Positions 43,291 through 52,213 of a stretch of DNA of 64,000 bases are shown here, piece by piece. Source of the DNA: JBBIGV01 sp037447335. GTDB lineage: Bacteria; Bacteroidota; Ignavibacteria; Ignavibacteriales; Ignavibacteriaceae. The stretch is taken from NCBI GenBank assembly GCA_037447335.1, contig JBBIGV010000004.1, forward strand, positions 24,878 to 88,877, given 5' to 3'. How positions within the stretch are numbered: the first letter of the stretch is position 1; every line of letters begins with the position of its first letter. The notes beneath the pieces are model-generated. The model saw nothing but the letters and a program-made list of their open reading frames with translations. It was not told where the DNA came from and searched no databases. The translations under genes and the position numbers were made by a program.

Positions 43291-45338
43291 TGCTGAAGTC
43301 ATTCGGAAAATATACAGATGTTATACTTGCCCTCGCATTAATTTTTATGCTGGGGTTAATGCTGATCCCGATGTCGCCTGTAATTCTGGATTTGTTTCTT
43401 GCAATTAATATTACGCTGGCTATACTAATCCTTGTAGTTTCGTTATATATACGCTCACCGCTTGATATCTCGGTATTTCCGGGGCTGCTGCTTGTTCTTA
43501 CCTTATTCAGGCTAGCGTTAAATATAAGCTCAACAAGATTAATACTTATTGATGGCTATGCAGGAAAGGTTATAGAATCATTCGGAATGTTCGTTGTTAG
43601 TGGTAATTATGTGGTTGGATTTATAGTATTTCTTATACTTGTTCTTATACAGTTCATTGTAATTGTTAAAGGCTCAGGCAGGATTTCGGAAGTTGCGGCA
43701 AGGTTTACCCTTGATGCAATGCCGGGCAAACAAATGGCTATTGATGCAGATCTGAATGCCGGGCTGATAAATGAAAATGAAGCAAGAGCCAGGAGAGATT
43801 CAATCGGCAGGGAAGCAGAGTTTTACGGAGCAATGGATGGCGCAAGTAAATTTGTTAAAGGTGATGCAATTGCAGGCATACTGATTAGCGCTATTAACAT
43901 TTTAGGCGGCTTTATTATTGGTGTTGTTCAGAAGGGTATGTCGTTGGTTGAATCGCTTGAAACATACACGATTCTTACTATTGGTGATGGGCTTGTTTCG
44001 CAGATACCCGCCTTGCTGATAGCAACTGCTGCCGGTCTTGTAGTTACAAGGAACACTTCCGGTTTAGCCTTCGATATTCAGTTGAAGAAACAGTTGTTTA
44101 CCAACTCAAGAATACTTGCGATGGTGGCTGCAGTTATAATCTTATTTGGGCTGCTGCCCGGTATACCGACTTTTACTTTTATTTCAATCGGATTAGTGCT
44201 TTCGGCAGGCTCTTACCTGACTAAAAAACATTTTCAAATGGCTGAACAACAAGCAGAAATTAAAGCCGAAGAGCCTGTTGCGCAGGAAGATAAGGTTGAG
44301 CGTTATCTTCAGGTTGACCCCATCGAAATTGAAATAGGCTATGGTTTGATCAGCCTAGTTGAAGATACCAGCGGAGGTTTGTTTGGTAAGATCTCTTCTA
44401 CGCGAAAATTTATTGCCCTCGAATATGGTGTACTTGTTCCGCCAGTCAGAGTTCGCGACAATCTTCAGCTTTCACCTAATGAATACATCATTAAAATTAA
44501 GGGCAACCTGGTTGCTGATTATGAGATTTATATTGATCGGGTTCTTGCTATGAACCCCGGGAATGCTGATGAATCACTAAGCGGTATTCCTACCAAAGAC
44601 CCGGCTTTTAACCTTGAAGGCGTTTGGATTTTTGATTCCGAAAAAGAAAAAGCTGAACTTGCCGGTTATACAGTAGTTGACGGGCTTTCGGTTCTTTCTA
44701 CACATCTTCAGGAAACTATTAAGAAGAATTTTGATAAGATTTTAACCAGGCAGGCGGTTAAGCAACTGCTCGAAAACCTTAAAGCCGATTACCCCGCGGT
44801 AATTGATGATATTAACCTGGAATTACTCCCCCTTGGCACTATTCAGAAAGTATTGCAGAATCTCTTAAAAGAATTTATTCCTATTAAAGATCTTGTTCAA
44901 ATTCTCGAAGCTATGATTGATTATTCTAAAGTTACTAAAAATGTGGATGTGCTTAGTGAATATATAAGACATTCAATTGGAGATACAATCGCTTCTATTT
45001 ATAAAGATAATAACGGCGTTATTCATGCTGCTGCTATTGGTGAAAAGCTGGAGTCCGAAATCATTACTGCTTTACAAAATCAAAAGGATGCAATTAAAAC
45101 ATTGGGGCTTAACCCGGCTACACTTCATGAACTGAACGGTGTTCTACAGCGGGTTGTTAATCAGTTTAATCTGATCGGATTTACCCCGGTGGTAATCACA
45201 TCGGCTACAATCCGACCTTACTTTTACAGGCTGATAAACAGCAGTTTCCCCGAAATCGCCGTCTTATCTTATTCGGAACTTCCTGCACAGTTAGAAATTG
45301 AGTTTATCGACAAGATTGAGGTTGAATATGCAGATTAA
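43290..45338 (+). CDS. flhA: Flagellar export gate protein FlhA
   Basis: 682 residues. Eight membrane helices in the first ~330 residues include the conserved LVLTLFRLALNISSTRLIL, FVKGDAIAGILISAINILGGFIIG and QIPALLIATAAGLVVTR segments. The cytoplasmic domain (about 345-682) forms the nonameric ring that receives chaperone-substrate complexes. Length is typical. The end overlaps the flhF start by 11 bases. Confidence 0.97.
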   Translation: MLKSFGKYTDVILALALIFMLGLMLIPMSPVILDLFLAINITLAILILVVSLYIRSPLDISVFPGLLLVLTLFRLALNISSTRLILIDGYAGKVIESFGMFVVSGNYVVGFIVFLILVLIQFIVIVKGSGRISEVAARFTLDAMPGKQMAIDADLNAGLINENEARARRDSIGREAEFYGAMDGASKFVKGDAIAGILISAINILGGFIIGVVQKGMSLVESLETYTILTIGDGLVSQIPALLIATAAGLVVTRNTSGLAFDIQLKKQLFTNSRILAMVAAVIILFGLLPGIPTFTFISIGLVLSAGSYLTKKHFQMAEQQAEIKAEEPVAQEDKVERYLQVDPIEIEIGYGLISLVEDTSGGLFGKISSTRKFIALEYGVLVPPVRVRDNLQLSPNEYIIKIKGNLVADYEIYIDRVLAMNPGNADESLSGIPTKDPAFNLEGVWIFDSEKEKAELAGYTVVDGLSVLSTHLQETIKKNFDKILTRQAVKQLLENLKADYPAVIDDINLELLPLGTIQKVLQNLLKEFIPIKDLVQILEAMIDYSKVTKNVDVLSEYIRHSIGDTIASIYKDNNGVIHAAAIGEKLESEIITALQNQKDAIKTLGLNPATLHELNGVLQRVVNQFNLIGFTPVVITSATIRPYFYRLINSSFPEIAVLSYSELPAQLEIEFIDKIEVEYAD

Positions 45339-46455
45339 GAAGTACGTTGCTCCCTCACTTAGGGAAGCATCTGAACAGATGAAACTGGAGCTTGGTTCTG
45401 AAGCGATTATACTTGGAACAAGGACTGTTGCCGTAAAAACTGAATTCGGAACGAAAAACTTATTTGAAATTACTGGTGGAATCGAAACCGGTAACCCCGA
45501 TTCTACCTTAGCTGAATTAACCGTCGAAGAAAATTCTGCAGATTCTTTTCAATCCGAGCTTAAACGTATTTCAGAAAACTTTGAGAATCAAAATAAAAAA
45601 ATTGGCAAGGTAAAAGCCGATTCAGAGTTGTTAAATACAGGAACTATCAAAAATTCTCTGGTAGATCTGGAAAAGATATCTGATATACTCTTTAAGAATG
45701 ATGTTAGTAAGGTAAACATTAAAAAAATCATTTCGCTCTTTAAAAATAATTATGAACTTTCAGCCTCTGCTGATCCTGAAACAGCACTTATTTCGGCATT
45801 GGCATCGCTTATACCAACAGCAAAATTTGATGTCAACAAGCAAAACAGACCGGTAAAGGTTGCCCTCGTAGGTCCTACCGGTGTAGGGAAAACAACATGC
45901 ATTGCAAAACTTGCTGTGATTTCCAGGATTCTTCATAACCTGAATATTGGGCTAATATCAATTGACACTTACAGACTGGGTGCATTAGATCAACTGAAGA
46001 TTTTTTCCGATGTAAGCCAAATTGAAATGCTTGTTGCTTATGAACCCGAGGATATGCCCGGGCTGATAAGATCATTTAAAAAGAAAGATATAATCTTTAT
46101 TGATACCGCAGGACGAAGCCAGAAAAACCTTGATCATCTCCTCAAAACAAAATCTTTTATTGATAAATCTGAGGTTGACCATACTATTCTGGTAATGAGC
46201 GCTACATCCTCATCTCAAAACCTTTATGATGTAGCAGAACGGTTCGATCTTTTCGGGTATGATTCTGTAATCTTCACTAAAATTGATGAAGCCGTTACGT
46301 TCGGAAATCTGCTCAACGTTACTTCGCGGTACAAAATCCCTGCAATATTTCTGACAAACGGACAGGTAATACCCGACGATATTTTTGCAGCCGATAGTGA
46401 ATATATTGCATCTATGATATATAACGGAGTTAACGAGGATGAACGGACAGATTGA
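45328..46455 (+). CDS. flhF: SRP-type GTPase FlhF
   Basis: 375 residues from ATG 45328 (GAGG six bases upstream). N-terminal MQIKKYVAPSLREASEQMKLELGSEAIILGTR is the FlhF start. The NG GTPase domain has P-loop GPTGVGKT (182-189), DTYRLGALDQL, DTAGRS and a KIDE-type specificity motif (FTKIDEA). FlhF sets flagellar placement, usually polar, and is controlled by FlhG. It overlaps flhA and flhG. Confidence 0.95.
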   Translation: MQIKKYVAPSLREASEQMKLELGSEAIILGTRTVAVKTEFGTKNLFEITGGIETGNPDSTLAELTVEENSADSFQSELKRISENFENQNKKIGKVKADSELLNTGTIKNSLVDLEKISDILFKNDVSKVNIKKIISLFKNNYELSASADPETALISALASLIPTAKFDVNKQNRPVKVALVGPTGVGKTTCIAKLAVISRILHNLNIGLISIDTYRLGALDQLKIFSDVSQIEMLVAYEPEDMPGLIRSFKKKDIIFIDTAGRSQKNLDHLLKTKSFIDKSEVDHTILVMSATSSSQNLYDVAERFDLFGYDSVIFTKIDEAVTFGNLLNVTSRYKIPAIFLTNGQVIPDDIFAADSEYIASMIYNGVNEDERTD

Positions 46456-47290
46456 TCGTTTAAGACAGCTTCAAAAACTGAAACGAAATGATTATTCCGA
46501 ATCTGTTCCGGGGGTAATTTCTTTTGCATCGGGAAAAGGAGGAACAGGTAAAACTGTTATTTCACTTAATGCTGCTTACACTTTAAGCTTATCCGGAAAG
46601 AAAGTATTGTATATAGACAGCGATTTCAATTTTCCGAATGCGCATATTCTCTTAAATAAAGTAGTGAAGAAAACGATTGCAGATTTTTTTCTTTGTAAAA
46701 CACCGCTTAATGAAAGTATAATTAAAATAACTCCGGGCTTCCATTTTATTGCAGGGTATTCGGCGGGTGAAATTAATTTAACCCCCGATTGCGGCATGAT
46801 TAACCAATTGTTCAATAGTCTCAAAAATCTTTCTTCTAAATATGATGTAATTATTTTTGATTTACCTTCCGGGGCTTCCGGCGCAGCTCTCGAAATATTA
46901 AAAAAATCGGCAAAAATAATAATAGTAACCACACCAGAACCTACCGCAGTAATGGATGCTTATGTATTACTGAAAATCCTTTCTGCCGGCGGTAAACAGA
47001 CATCGGTAAAAGTAATTATAAACAAATGCAGCAGTAAAAAAGAAGCAACTGATACGGCAGAAAAACTTATTACTGCTGTTAATCACTTTCTGAAATTCAC
47101 TCCGTATATAATGGGGTATCTTCTTTTTGATCCATTGATCTATAACTCTGTAACCGATCAAAAATTATTAATCAGTATAAATACAACTTCACCTTCGGCT
47201 TTACAACTTAAAAGTATCGCATTCAAATTAATTGAAAACAATCAATTGGCTAATATTCTGCAAACAGAGTACAGCAGACACTCCCCATAA
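46439..47290 (+). CDS. flhG: MinD/ParA-like flagellar number regulator FlhG
   Basis: 283 residues. Begins RLRQLQKLKRN, then deviant Walker A GKGGTGKT (32-39) after SFAS, followed by VLYIDSDFNFPNAHILLN and IIFDLPSG. The short N-terminal activator helix (residues 1-20, with Q and R residues) resembles the FlhF-GTPase-stimulating DQAxxLR element. FlhG limits flagella number with FlhF. The pairing flhF-flhG is conserved. A 215-base gap and a new promoter region follow. Confidence 0.92.
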   Translation: MNGQIDRLRQLQKLKRNDYSESVPGVISFASGKGGTGKTVISLNAAYTLSLSGKKVLYIDSDFNFPNAHILLNKVVKKTIADFFLCKTPLNESIIKITPGFHFIAGYSAGEINLTPDCGMINQLFNSLKNLSSKYDVIIFDLPSGASGAALEILKKSAKIIIVTTPEPTAVMDAYVLLKILSAGGKQTSVKVIINKCSSKKEATDTAEKLITAVNHFLKFTPYIMGYLLFDPLIYNSVTDQKLLISINTTSPSALQLKSIAFKLIENNQLANILQTEYSRHSP

Positions 47291-47505
47291 GTTAAAAATC
47301 TTCTCTTAAACAGCTAAAACTGAAGCCCATATGGTGGTATAATCTTTGAATTTTTTACACGTATGCAAGAATCTGATTTATCAGACATATTTAAACCAGG
47401 ATATAATTAATCAGAAGTTAGCAAACTTCTTCAGCACAAAAAAATGTTTATAGCCCGGAAAAGGAAAATGCAGTCCCTTATTTACAGAATAATTCAGGAA
47501 GTTTG
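47291..47505 (+). promoter_or_regulatory. Leader and putative promoter region of the fliA operon
   Basis: Contains TGGTAT-AATCT-TTGAA (47335-47350), a weak -24/-12-like sequence with GA in place of GC, which also includes TATAAT (47338-47343). Two small inverted repeats follow (TCTGA/TCAGA near 47372-47385 and GAAGTT/AACTTC near 47415-47430). No terminator is evident after flhG, so read-through is possible. Confidence 0.35.
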
Positions 47506-48138
47506 ATGGATACTGCAAAGCTTTGGCGCGAATTTAAAGCAAATGGTGATGCTTCGATAAAGAAGAATATTATCCTTCAATATTCGAACCTGGTGCATTA
47601 CGTGATTCAAAATAAAAAGTTTTATGATATTGACATTCTTGACAGCCGTGACTTTTTCCAGTTTGGAGTGGAAGGTCTGAGTGAGGCAATAGACCGGTTT
47701 GATCCGGATTACGGAACCAAATTTGAAACTTATGCCATTCAAAGAATAAGAGGAAAAATAATTGACGAACTTAGAAAAATTCAAACAAATCCTAAGAAAA
47801 ATAACTCTGACCCTGAACATGAATTTAAATATTCAACCATTTCATTAAATCAGACAAACGGAGAAGACGGTGGATCACTTGCAGATATAATACCAGGCGA
47901 CAGTATAGACCCCTGTCAGTCGGCTGAAAAATCTGAAGCCAGAGAACTGCTTCTTGAAGCCATTAAAGCACTTGATGAGAAAAAACGATTGGTGATAACT
48001 CTGTATTATTATGAAAACCTTAATTATGAAGAAATTGCTAAAGTGCTTGGCATTACTGTTTCGCGGGTTTCACAAATCCATTCCCGCGTAATTGTACTGT
48101 TAAGAGAAAATCTTTCTGTTTTATTTACTGACAATTAA
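47506..48138 (+). CDS. fliA: Flagellar sigma factor FliA (sigma-28)
   Basis: 210 residues from ATG 47506 (AGGAAG upstream). Region 2 is RDFFQFGVEGLSEAIDRFDPDYGTKFETYAIQRIRGKIIDELRK (about 47-95), and region 4 is LNYEEIAKVLGITVSRVSQIHSRVIVLLRENL (about 168-200) with the helix-turn-helix. Region 1 and most of region 3 are reduced, as in type-3 sigma factors. It recognises the promoter before flagellin and is held by FlgM. It is the first gene of an operon that continues into the hook-associated genes. Confidence 0.95.
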   Translation: MDTAKLWREFKANGDASIKKNIILQYSNLVHYVIQNKKFYDIDILDSRDFFQFGVEGLSEAIDRFDPDYGTKFETYAIQRIRGKIIDELRKIQTNPKKNNSDPEHEFKYSTISLNQTNGEDGGSLADIIPGDSIDPCQSAEKSEARELLLEAIKALDEKKRLVITLYYYENLNYEEIAKVLGITVSRVSQIHSRVIVLLRENLSVLFTDN

Positions 48139-48149
48139 TAGGTTATACT

Positions 48150-49436
48150 TTGAGAATTTTAACGGACAATAGTTTACACTGCATATCTTACAGCGACTAT
48201 CTCGCCTCAGGGGCTGCCGATGTACTTTTCCCTGCCGCCGAAAAAAATAAGATTTCAAGTATCGGGAAAGAATATTCCAAATTTCAATTAAGCGGTGTAT
48301 TAAGTTCGTTCCTTAAAGAAGTTTTGCATATCCAGGATGATGATGAAATAAGAAAATCATTTTGCGATGCAGTTGGTAAAATAATTATTGCTCAGGAGTA
48401 TCAGCTTTTCTTGTGTGATGAATATAACCGATCATTGCTGCCTGGCAGCAGTGATAAAAAATCTTCACTGCATTCTTACCTTAACAATAATTTTCAGAGC
48501 GGAGGTTTGAACGAAATATTCGAAAACCTTATGCCGGCTTTTTATGAAGGCTCGGAATTTTTTAATGATTTCAGAAAGAAAAATTATGCATTAATTCCAC
48601 TTCATGACTCCGGGCTGTTAAAAGGTGTTCTTTTCCTGCGGGCACCGGAATTTATCAGCTTTCATGATCAGGAAACGCAAAAAGCCATTCAAATATTATT
48701 TTCCGCCTTTCTGTTAAAATCCGAATCATACAAACAAAAAGAATTGTTAAAGTCACTCTTTTATGAAATTCAGTCATATCAGACAAAGCTACTTAAAGAT
48801 TACAGGTACTCTGCAATTGGTGAGTTTACAGCCGGCATAATTGAGGAAATTTTTTCAGGTTTGCAAATAATTTTAAGCAGCGCTGATATGAAGGTAACCA
48901 CCGCAGAAGGCGCTGAATCTGAAAGCATACTCTTAATTAAAAAGCAGGTTGAACGGATCAATACCCTGCTTACTAACCTTGCAAAATTTGCCTCACGAAC
49001 AGAACACATCGCAGAAAAAAAACCGGTTAATATTGGGCAGATAATAAAAGAGTATTGCTCGTTTGCTTCAGCTTCCCTGAGAAACAAAAACTATGAAATT
49101 ATTCTTGAGCAGGATGATTCTATCCCAACAATTTTATCCAACGCCGACCAGATAAAACAAATTCTCACAAGTATTTTCAGGCTCATGGTGAAAGATGATA
49201 ACCAGCAGGGCGGCGTATTTGTCCATACAAGATACATTAACAACTATATAATAGTCAGGTTTCTCTCAACCGATCATTTTGGCGAATTGTTATCTGATGA
49301 GAATGAAAGTATAAATATTAAAATCATCAAAAAAATAATGGATGAGCATAATGGTATGGTAGTCGTAAGAACTAAAGGCATAAGCGGTTCATCAATTACT
49401 TTGCACTTCCCGGTATTCAGGCAGGTTAAAAAATGA
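48150..49436 (+). CDS. Pseudo-histidine-kinase (GAF-like sensor, H box without His)
   Basis: 428 residues, TTG start with AGG about eight bases upstream, between fliA and a membrane protein gene. Residues about 45-195 look GAF-like (IIIAQEYQLFLCDEYN, LIPLHDSGLLKGVLFLR). Residues 220-428 align with DHp and ATPase domains, but the H box GEFTAGIIEEIFSGL has Glu232 where the phospho-acceptor His belongs and Ser-Gly for Asn-Pro; the N box (ILTSIFRLMVKDD) lacks the catalytic Asn, and no DxGxG or GxGLGL is visible. It is therefore probably not a kinase but a scaffold or regulator. It overlaps the next gene by 4 bases. Confidence 0.75.
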   Translation: MRILTDNSLHCISYSDYLASGAADVLFPAAEKNKISSIGKEYSKFQLSGVLSSFLKEVLHIQDDDEIRKSFCDAVGKIIIAQEYQLFLCDEYNRSLLPGSSDKKSSLHSYLNNNFQSGGLNEIFENLMPAFYEGSEFFNDFRKKNYALIPLHDSGLLKGVLFLRAPEFISFHDQETQKAIQILFSAFLLKSESYKQKELLKSLFYEIQSYQTKLLKDYRYSAIGEFTAGIIEEIFSGLQIILSSADMKVTTAEGAESESILLIKKQVERINTLLTNLAKFASRTEHIAEKKPVNIGQIIKEYCSFASASLRNKNYEIILEQDDSIPTILSNADQIKQILTSIFRLMVKDDNQQGGVFVHTRYINNYIIVRFLSTDHFGELLSDENESINIKIIKKIMDEHNGMVVVRTKGISGSSITLHFPVFRQVKK

Positions 49437-50020
49437 AATACTACTTGTTAATAACAATATTAATATGTGGAATCATCTATGCTGAAAAAGATGAATACCA
49501 GAATTCAGATTATTTTTCGAGCGGAATATATCATTCCGAATTTATTGTGTTGAAGGATATTGTAGCAGCGCAAATAGAAAATGCTAAAAACAAAGTAAAT
49601 AATTCAAAAAATTCGGAGTATAATTCGACGGAACCGGAGATCATTACAATACAACCGTCTGAAAGTGACCTGTTCCTCATTGAAATTCTGAAAAAAGCAT
49701 CTGTCAATCTGCACCAGGAAGCACTATTATCCGCCGGTATCTCATCTCTGTTTTTTTTACTGATATATTTTTTGTTGTGGAATAAAGTTCAAAAGAAAGA
49801 TTCTTTTAAAGAAAACTTAGCTCTTCTGCGCAAGGAAAAATTAATTGTGCCGCATACCGGGTTTGATATAAGAAAAAAGAATTTTATAAAGAGACTTAAC
49901 AAAAAAACTTATGCCGGGCACACACTTAACAACAAAATAAAAAAAATGAATTTTACACATGGCGAGGCTTTACTCGCTTTAAGAATAAATGAACTTAATC
50001 AACAGCAAATAAGCACATAA
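49433..50020 (+). CDS. Membrane protein of unknown function before flgF
   Basis: 195 residues. N-terminal signal or anchor (YYLLITILICGIIYA), an extracytoplasmic Asn/Ser-rich part, a second membrane helix at about 100-117 (LLSAGISSLFFLLIYFLLW), and a basic cytoplasmic tail (residues about 118-195). No named family is recognised. It overlaps the pseudo-kinase gene (ATGA) and precedes flgF by 13 bases, so it is part of the fliA-flgF transcription unit. A link between the pseudo-kinase and the membrane is a fair guess. Confidence 0.6.
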   Translation: MKYYLLITILICGIIYAEKDEYQNSDYFSSGIYHSEFIVLKDIVAAQIENAKNKVNNSKNSEYNSTEPEIITIQPSESDLFLIEILKKASVNLHQEALLSAGISSLFFLLIYFLLWNKVQKKDSFKENLALLRKEKLIVPHTGFDIRKKNFIKRLNKKTYAGHTLNNKIKKMNFTHGEALLALRINELNQQQIST

Positions 50021-50033
50021 GAAAGGCAGCCGG

Positions 50034-50741
50034 ATGATAAAAGGAATTTATGTTGCAGCACGCGGGCTCGATAACCGTATGAAGAACCTGGAGATAGTAG
50101 CCAACAACCTCGCAAATCTTAACACCGTCGGCTACAAACGAGACATAAGCTTCTTCGAAATGATGAATCAATTCAATCAGCCTGATGTGAAAAGAACTAT
50201 TGACTTTGCGCAGGGAAATATGACCCAGACTTTTAATCAGCTCGACTTTGCAATTAACGGAAAAGGTTTTTTTGTTGTAGAGGGAAAGCAGGGAATGGAA
50301 CTTACCAGGAACGGGAAGTTCAGCATTTCCGATGACGGATTTCTCGTAACCGAATATGGCGCAAAAGTGTACGGCAAAAATGGCTTAATTAATTTTAATG
50401 ATTCAATAACGAAAAATGAAAATACTGTTGTAGTTAATCGGAATGGCGAGGTAATAATTGGCGACTATGCACTTGATTCAATTCTTGTAGTGCTCCCCGA
50501 TAATACAATGAATATTGAGAAGAGCAGCAATCTTAATTTTAATCTTTCTGACGGCTCTTTTCTGTTTCCTGATGAGGGAAGTTTTGAAATTTTACAGGGT
50601 CATCTCGAAGAGTCTAACGTTAATCCTATTCAGGAAATGGAATCTATGATTAAAGTCAGCGTTAATTATGAATCAAACAATAAGATTATAAATTATTTGG
50701 ACCAAACACTCGAAAAAGCAAACGAAATCGGAAGAACATAG
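50034..50741 (+). CDS. flgF: Flagellar rod protein FlgF
   Basis: 235 residues. N-terminal AARGLDNRMKNLEIVANNLANLNTVGYKRD, the DFAINGKGFFVV segment and C-terminal LEESNVNPIQEMESMIKVSVNYESN define a FlgF/FlgG-type rod protein. I call it FlgF because it is the shorter, first copy, followed immediately by flgG. It forms part of the proximal rod. Confidence 0.88.
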   Translation: MIKGIYVAARGLDNRMKNLEIVANNLANLNTVGYKRDISFFEMMNQFNQPDVKRTIDFAQGNMTQTFNQLDFAINGKGFFVVEGKQGMELTRNGKFSISDDGFLVTEYGAKVYGKNGLINFNDSITKNENTVVVNRNGEVIIGDYALDSILVVLPDNTMNIEKSSNLNFNLSDGSFLFPDEGSFEILQGHLEESNVNPIQEMESMIKVSVNYESNNKIINYLDQTLEKANEIGRT

Positions 50742-50754
50742 AAAGGAGTTAAAG

Positions 50755-51552
50755 ATGCCAACAAGAGCTTTGCGAACTGCAGCTTCAGGAATGTATGCAC
50801 AGCAGGTAAATATTGAAGTTATTTCAAACAACATTGCCAATGTTAATACTACTTCATTCAAAAAGAATAAAGCAGAATTTAAAGACCTGATGTATCAGAA
50901 AGTAAACGTAAATCCGCTCTCTAACTCCACCCCCGGAATATTCGATTCCGAAGGAATTCATGTTCAGGTTGGAAATGGCGTGCAGGCAATTTCAACCCAA
51001 AAAATTATCAGACAGGGCGACCTGACGCCAACAAATAATCAGTTTGATATTGCAATACAGGGTGAAGGTTACTTTCAAATCAGAAAACCCGATGGCAGCT
51101 TTTTATATACAAGAGATGGTTCTTTTAAGGTCAATTCTGATGGAACGTTGATAACCGCAAGTGGTTATGCACTTGACCCCGACATAACGTTACGCGATGA
51201 TATTGCTGGAATTTTTATATCCAGAGATGGTGAAGTTGAAGTAACCGATATCAGCGGAAGTTCTTACGTTCTGGCTAATATTCAGCTTGCCAGGTTTATT
51301 AACCCGGCAGGTTTACAGGCTATTGGTGATAATCTTTATATGGAAACGAAAGCTTCCGGTCAGCCATTGTTAGGCACACCGGGAACAAACGGCTTTGGCG
51401 AAGTTCATCAGGGTTTTCTTGAATCTTCAAACGTTGATATTGTTGAAGAGATGATCGCAATGATTACTGCCCAGCGCGCATATGAAATAAATTCAAAAAC
51501 TGTTAAAACAGTTGAAGATATGATGCAGCTCGCTAATAATCTGAAGAGGTAA
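50755..51552 (+). CDS. flgG: Flagellar distal rod protein FlgG
   Basis: 265 residues. LRTAASGMYAQQVNIEVISNNIANVNTTSFKKNKAEFKDLMYQ at the N-terminus, FDIAIQGEGYFQI in the centre and LESSNVDIVEEMIAMITAQRAYEINSKTVKTVEDMMQLANNLKR at the end are diagnostic of FlgG. AAAGGAG precedes the ATG. It forms the distal rod that carries the P- and L-rings. Confidence 0.96.
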   Translation: MPTRALRTAASGMYAQQVNIEVISNNIANVNTTSFKKNKAEFKDLMYQKVNVNPLSNSTPGIFDSEGIHVQVGNGVQAISTQKIIRQGDLTPTNNQFDIAIQGEGYFQIRKPDGSFLYTRDGSFKVNSDGTLITASGYALDPDITLRDDIAGIFISRDGEVEVTDISGSSYVLANIQLARFINPAGLQAIGDNLYMETKASGQPLLGTPGTNGFGEVHQGFLESSNVDIVEEMIAMITAQRAYEINSKTVKTVEDMMQLANNLKR

Positions 51553-51557
51553 ATAAC

Positions 51558-52211
51558 GTGCCGGTATTACTATTATCTTTTATTCTCAGTTTGTTTTTTT
51601 CCGGAGACGATCTTCAAAATCGTGTAGACGACTATTTGCGCAAGCAACTCGGAACAAATGTAATTTATGAATTCGAGATTATCAATATTCCGGATACTTA
51701 TACCAGGATTGAGATCCTTACCGAAAGAAATGTGAACATTCAGGGGGGCATAGCTTATATTCCGGTTTCTGTTGTACGACATAACAATCGCCCGGCTCAA
51801 ACTACCCTGAGCGTTCGGTTAAAGATTTTTAAGGAAACAGTTGTTTCAGTTTCAGATATCGGGCGTAAAGAAATTCTGAATGAAAATTTATTTGAATTAA
51901 AGATGGTTGATATTGCAGGCATCAGAGGAAATCCAATTACAACAATAGAAAACCTCAATAAATTCAGAAGCCGGGTAATGATAAATCAAAGCAGCATTTT
52001 AACCAGCGAGATGATCGAACCGGTACCGGAAATTCTTGTGGGCGATTTTATTACTGCTTCGGTTGCAAAAGGAAATGTTGTTATCAGCTTAGATGCCATT
52101 AGCCGGCAGGAAGGAATATCGGGCGATATCATCAGTATCAAGACATTAAACGATAACAGAAATTTTAAAGCAAGGGTAATTGATTCACAAAACGTTTTAA
52201 TTATACAATAA
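51558..52211 (+). CDS. flgA: P-ring assembly chaperone FlgA
   Basis: 217 residues, GTG start with AAGAGGTAAATAAC upstream. A signal-like N-terminus (VLLLSFILSLFFS) precedes the SAF domain typical of FlgA (about residues 120-217: LNENLFELKMVDIAGI, MINQSSILTSEMIEPVPEILVGDFITASVAKGNVVISLDAISRQEG). FlgA helps FlgI assemble into the P ring in the periplasm. flgH follows after two bases. Confidence 0.88.
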   Translation: MPVLLLSFILSLFFSGDDLQNRVDDYLRKQLGTNVIYEFEIINIPDTYTRIEILTERNVNIQGGIAYIPVSVVRHNNRPAQTTLSVRLKIFKETVVSVSDIGRKEILNENLFELKMVDIAGIRGNPITTIENLNKFRSRVMINQSSILTSEMIEPVPEILVGDFITASVAKGNVVISLDAISRQEGISGDIISIKTLNDNRNFKARVIDSQNVLIIQ

Positions 52212-52213
52212 CT

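Noticed and set aside
48150..49436. Calling this gene a broken pseudogene
   Set aside because: The frame is full-length, without stops, and coupled to its neighbours; catalytic residues are changed by substitution, which fits a retained pseudo-enzyme better.
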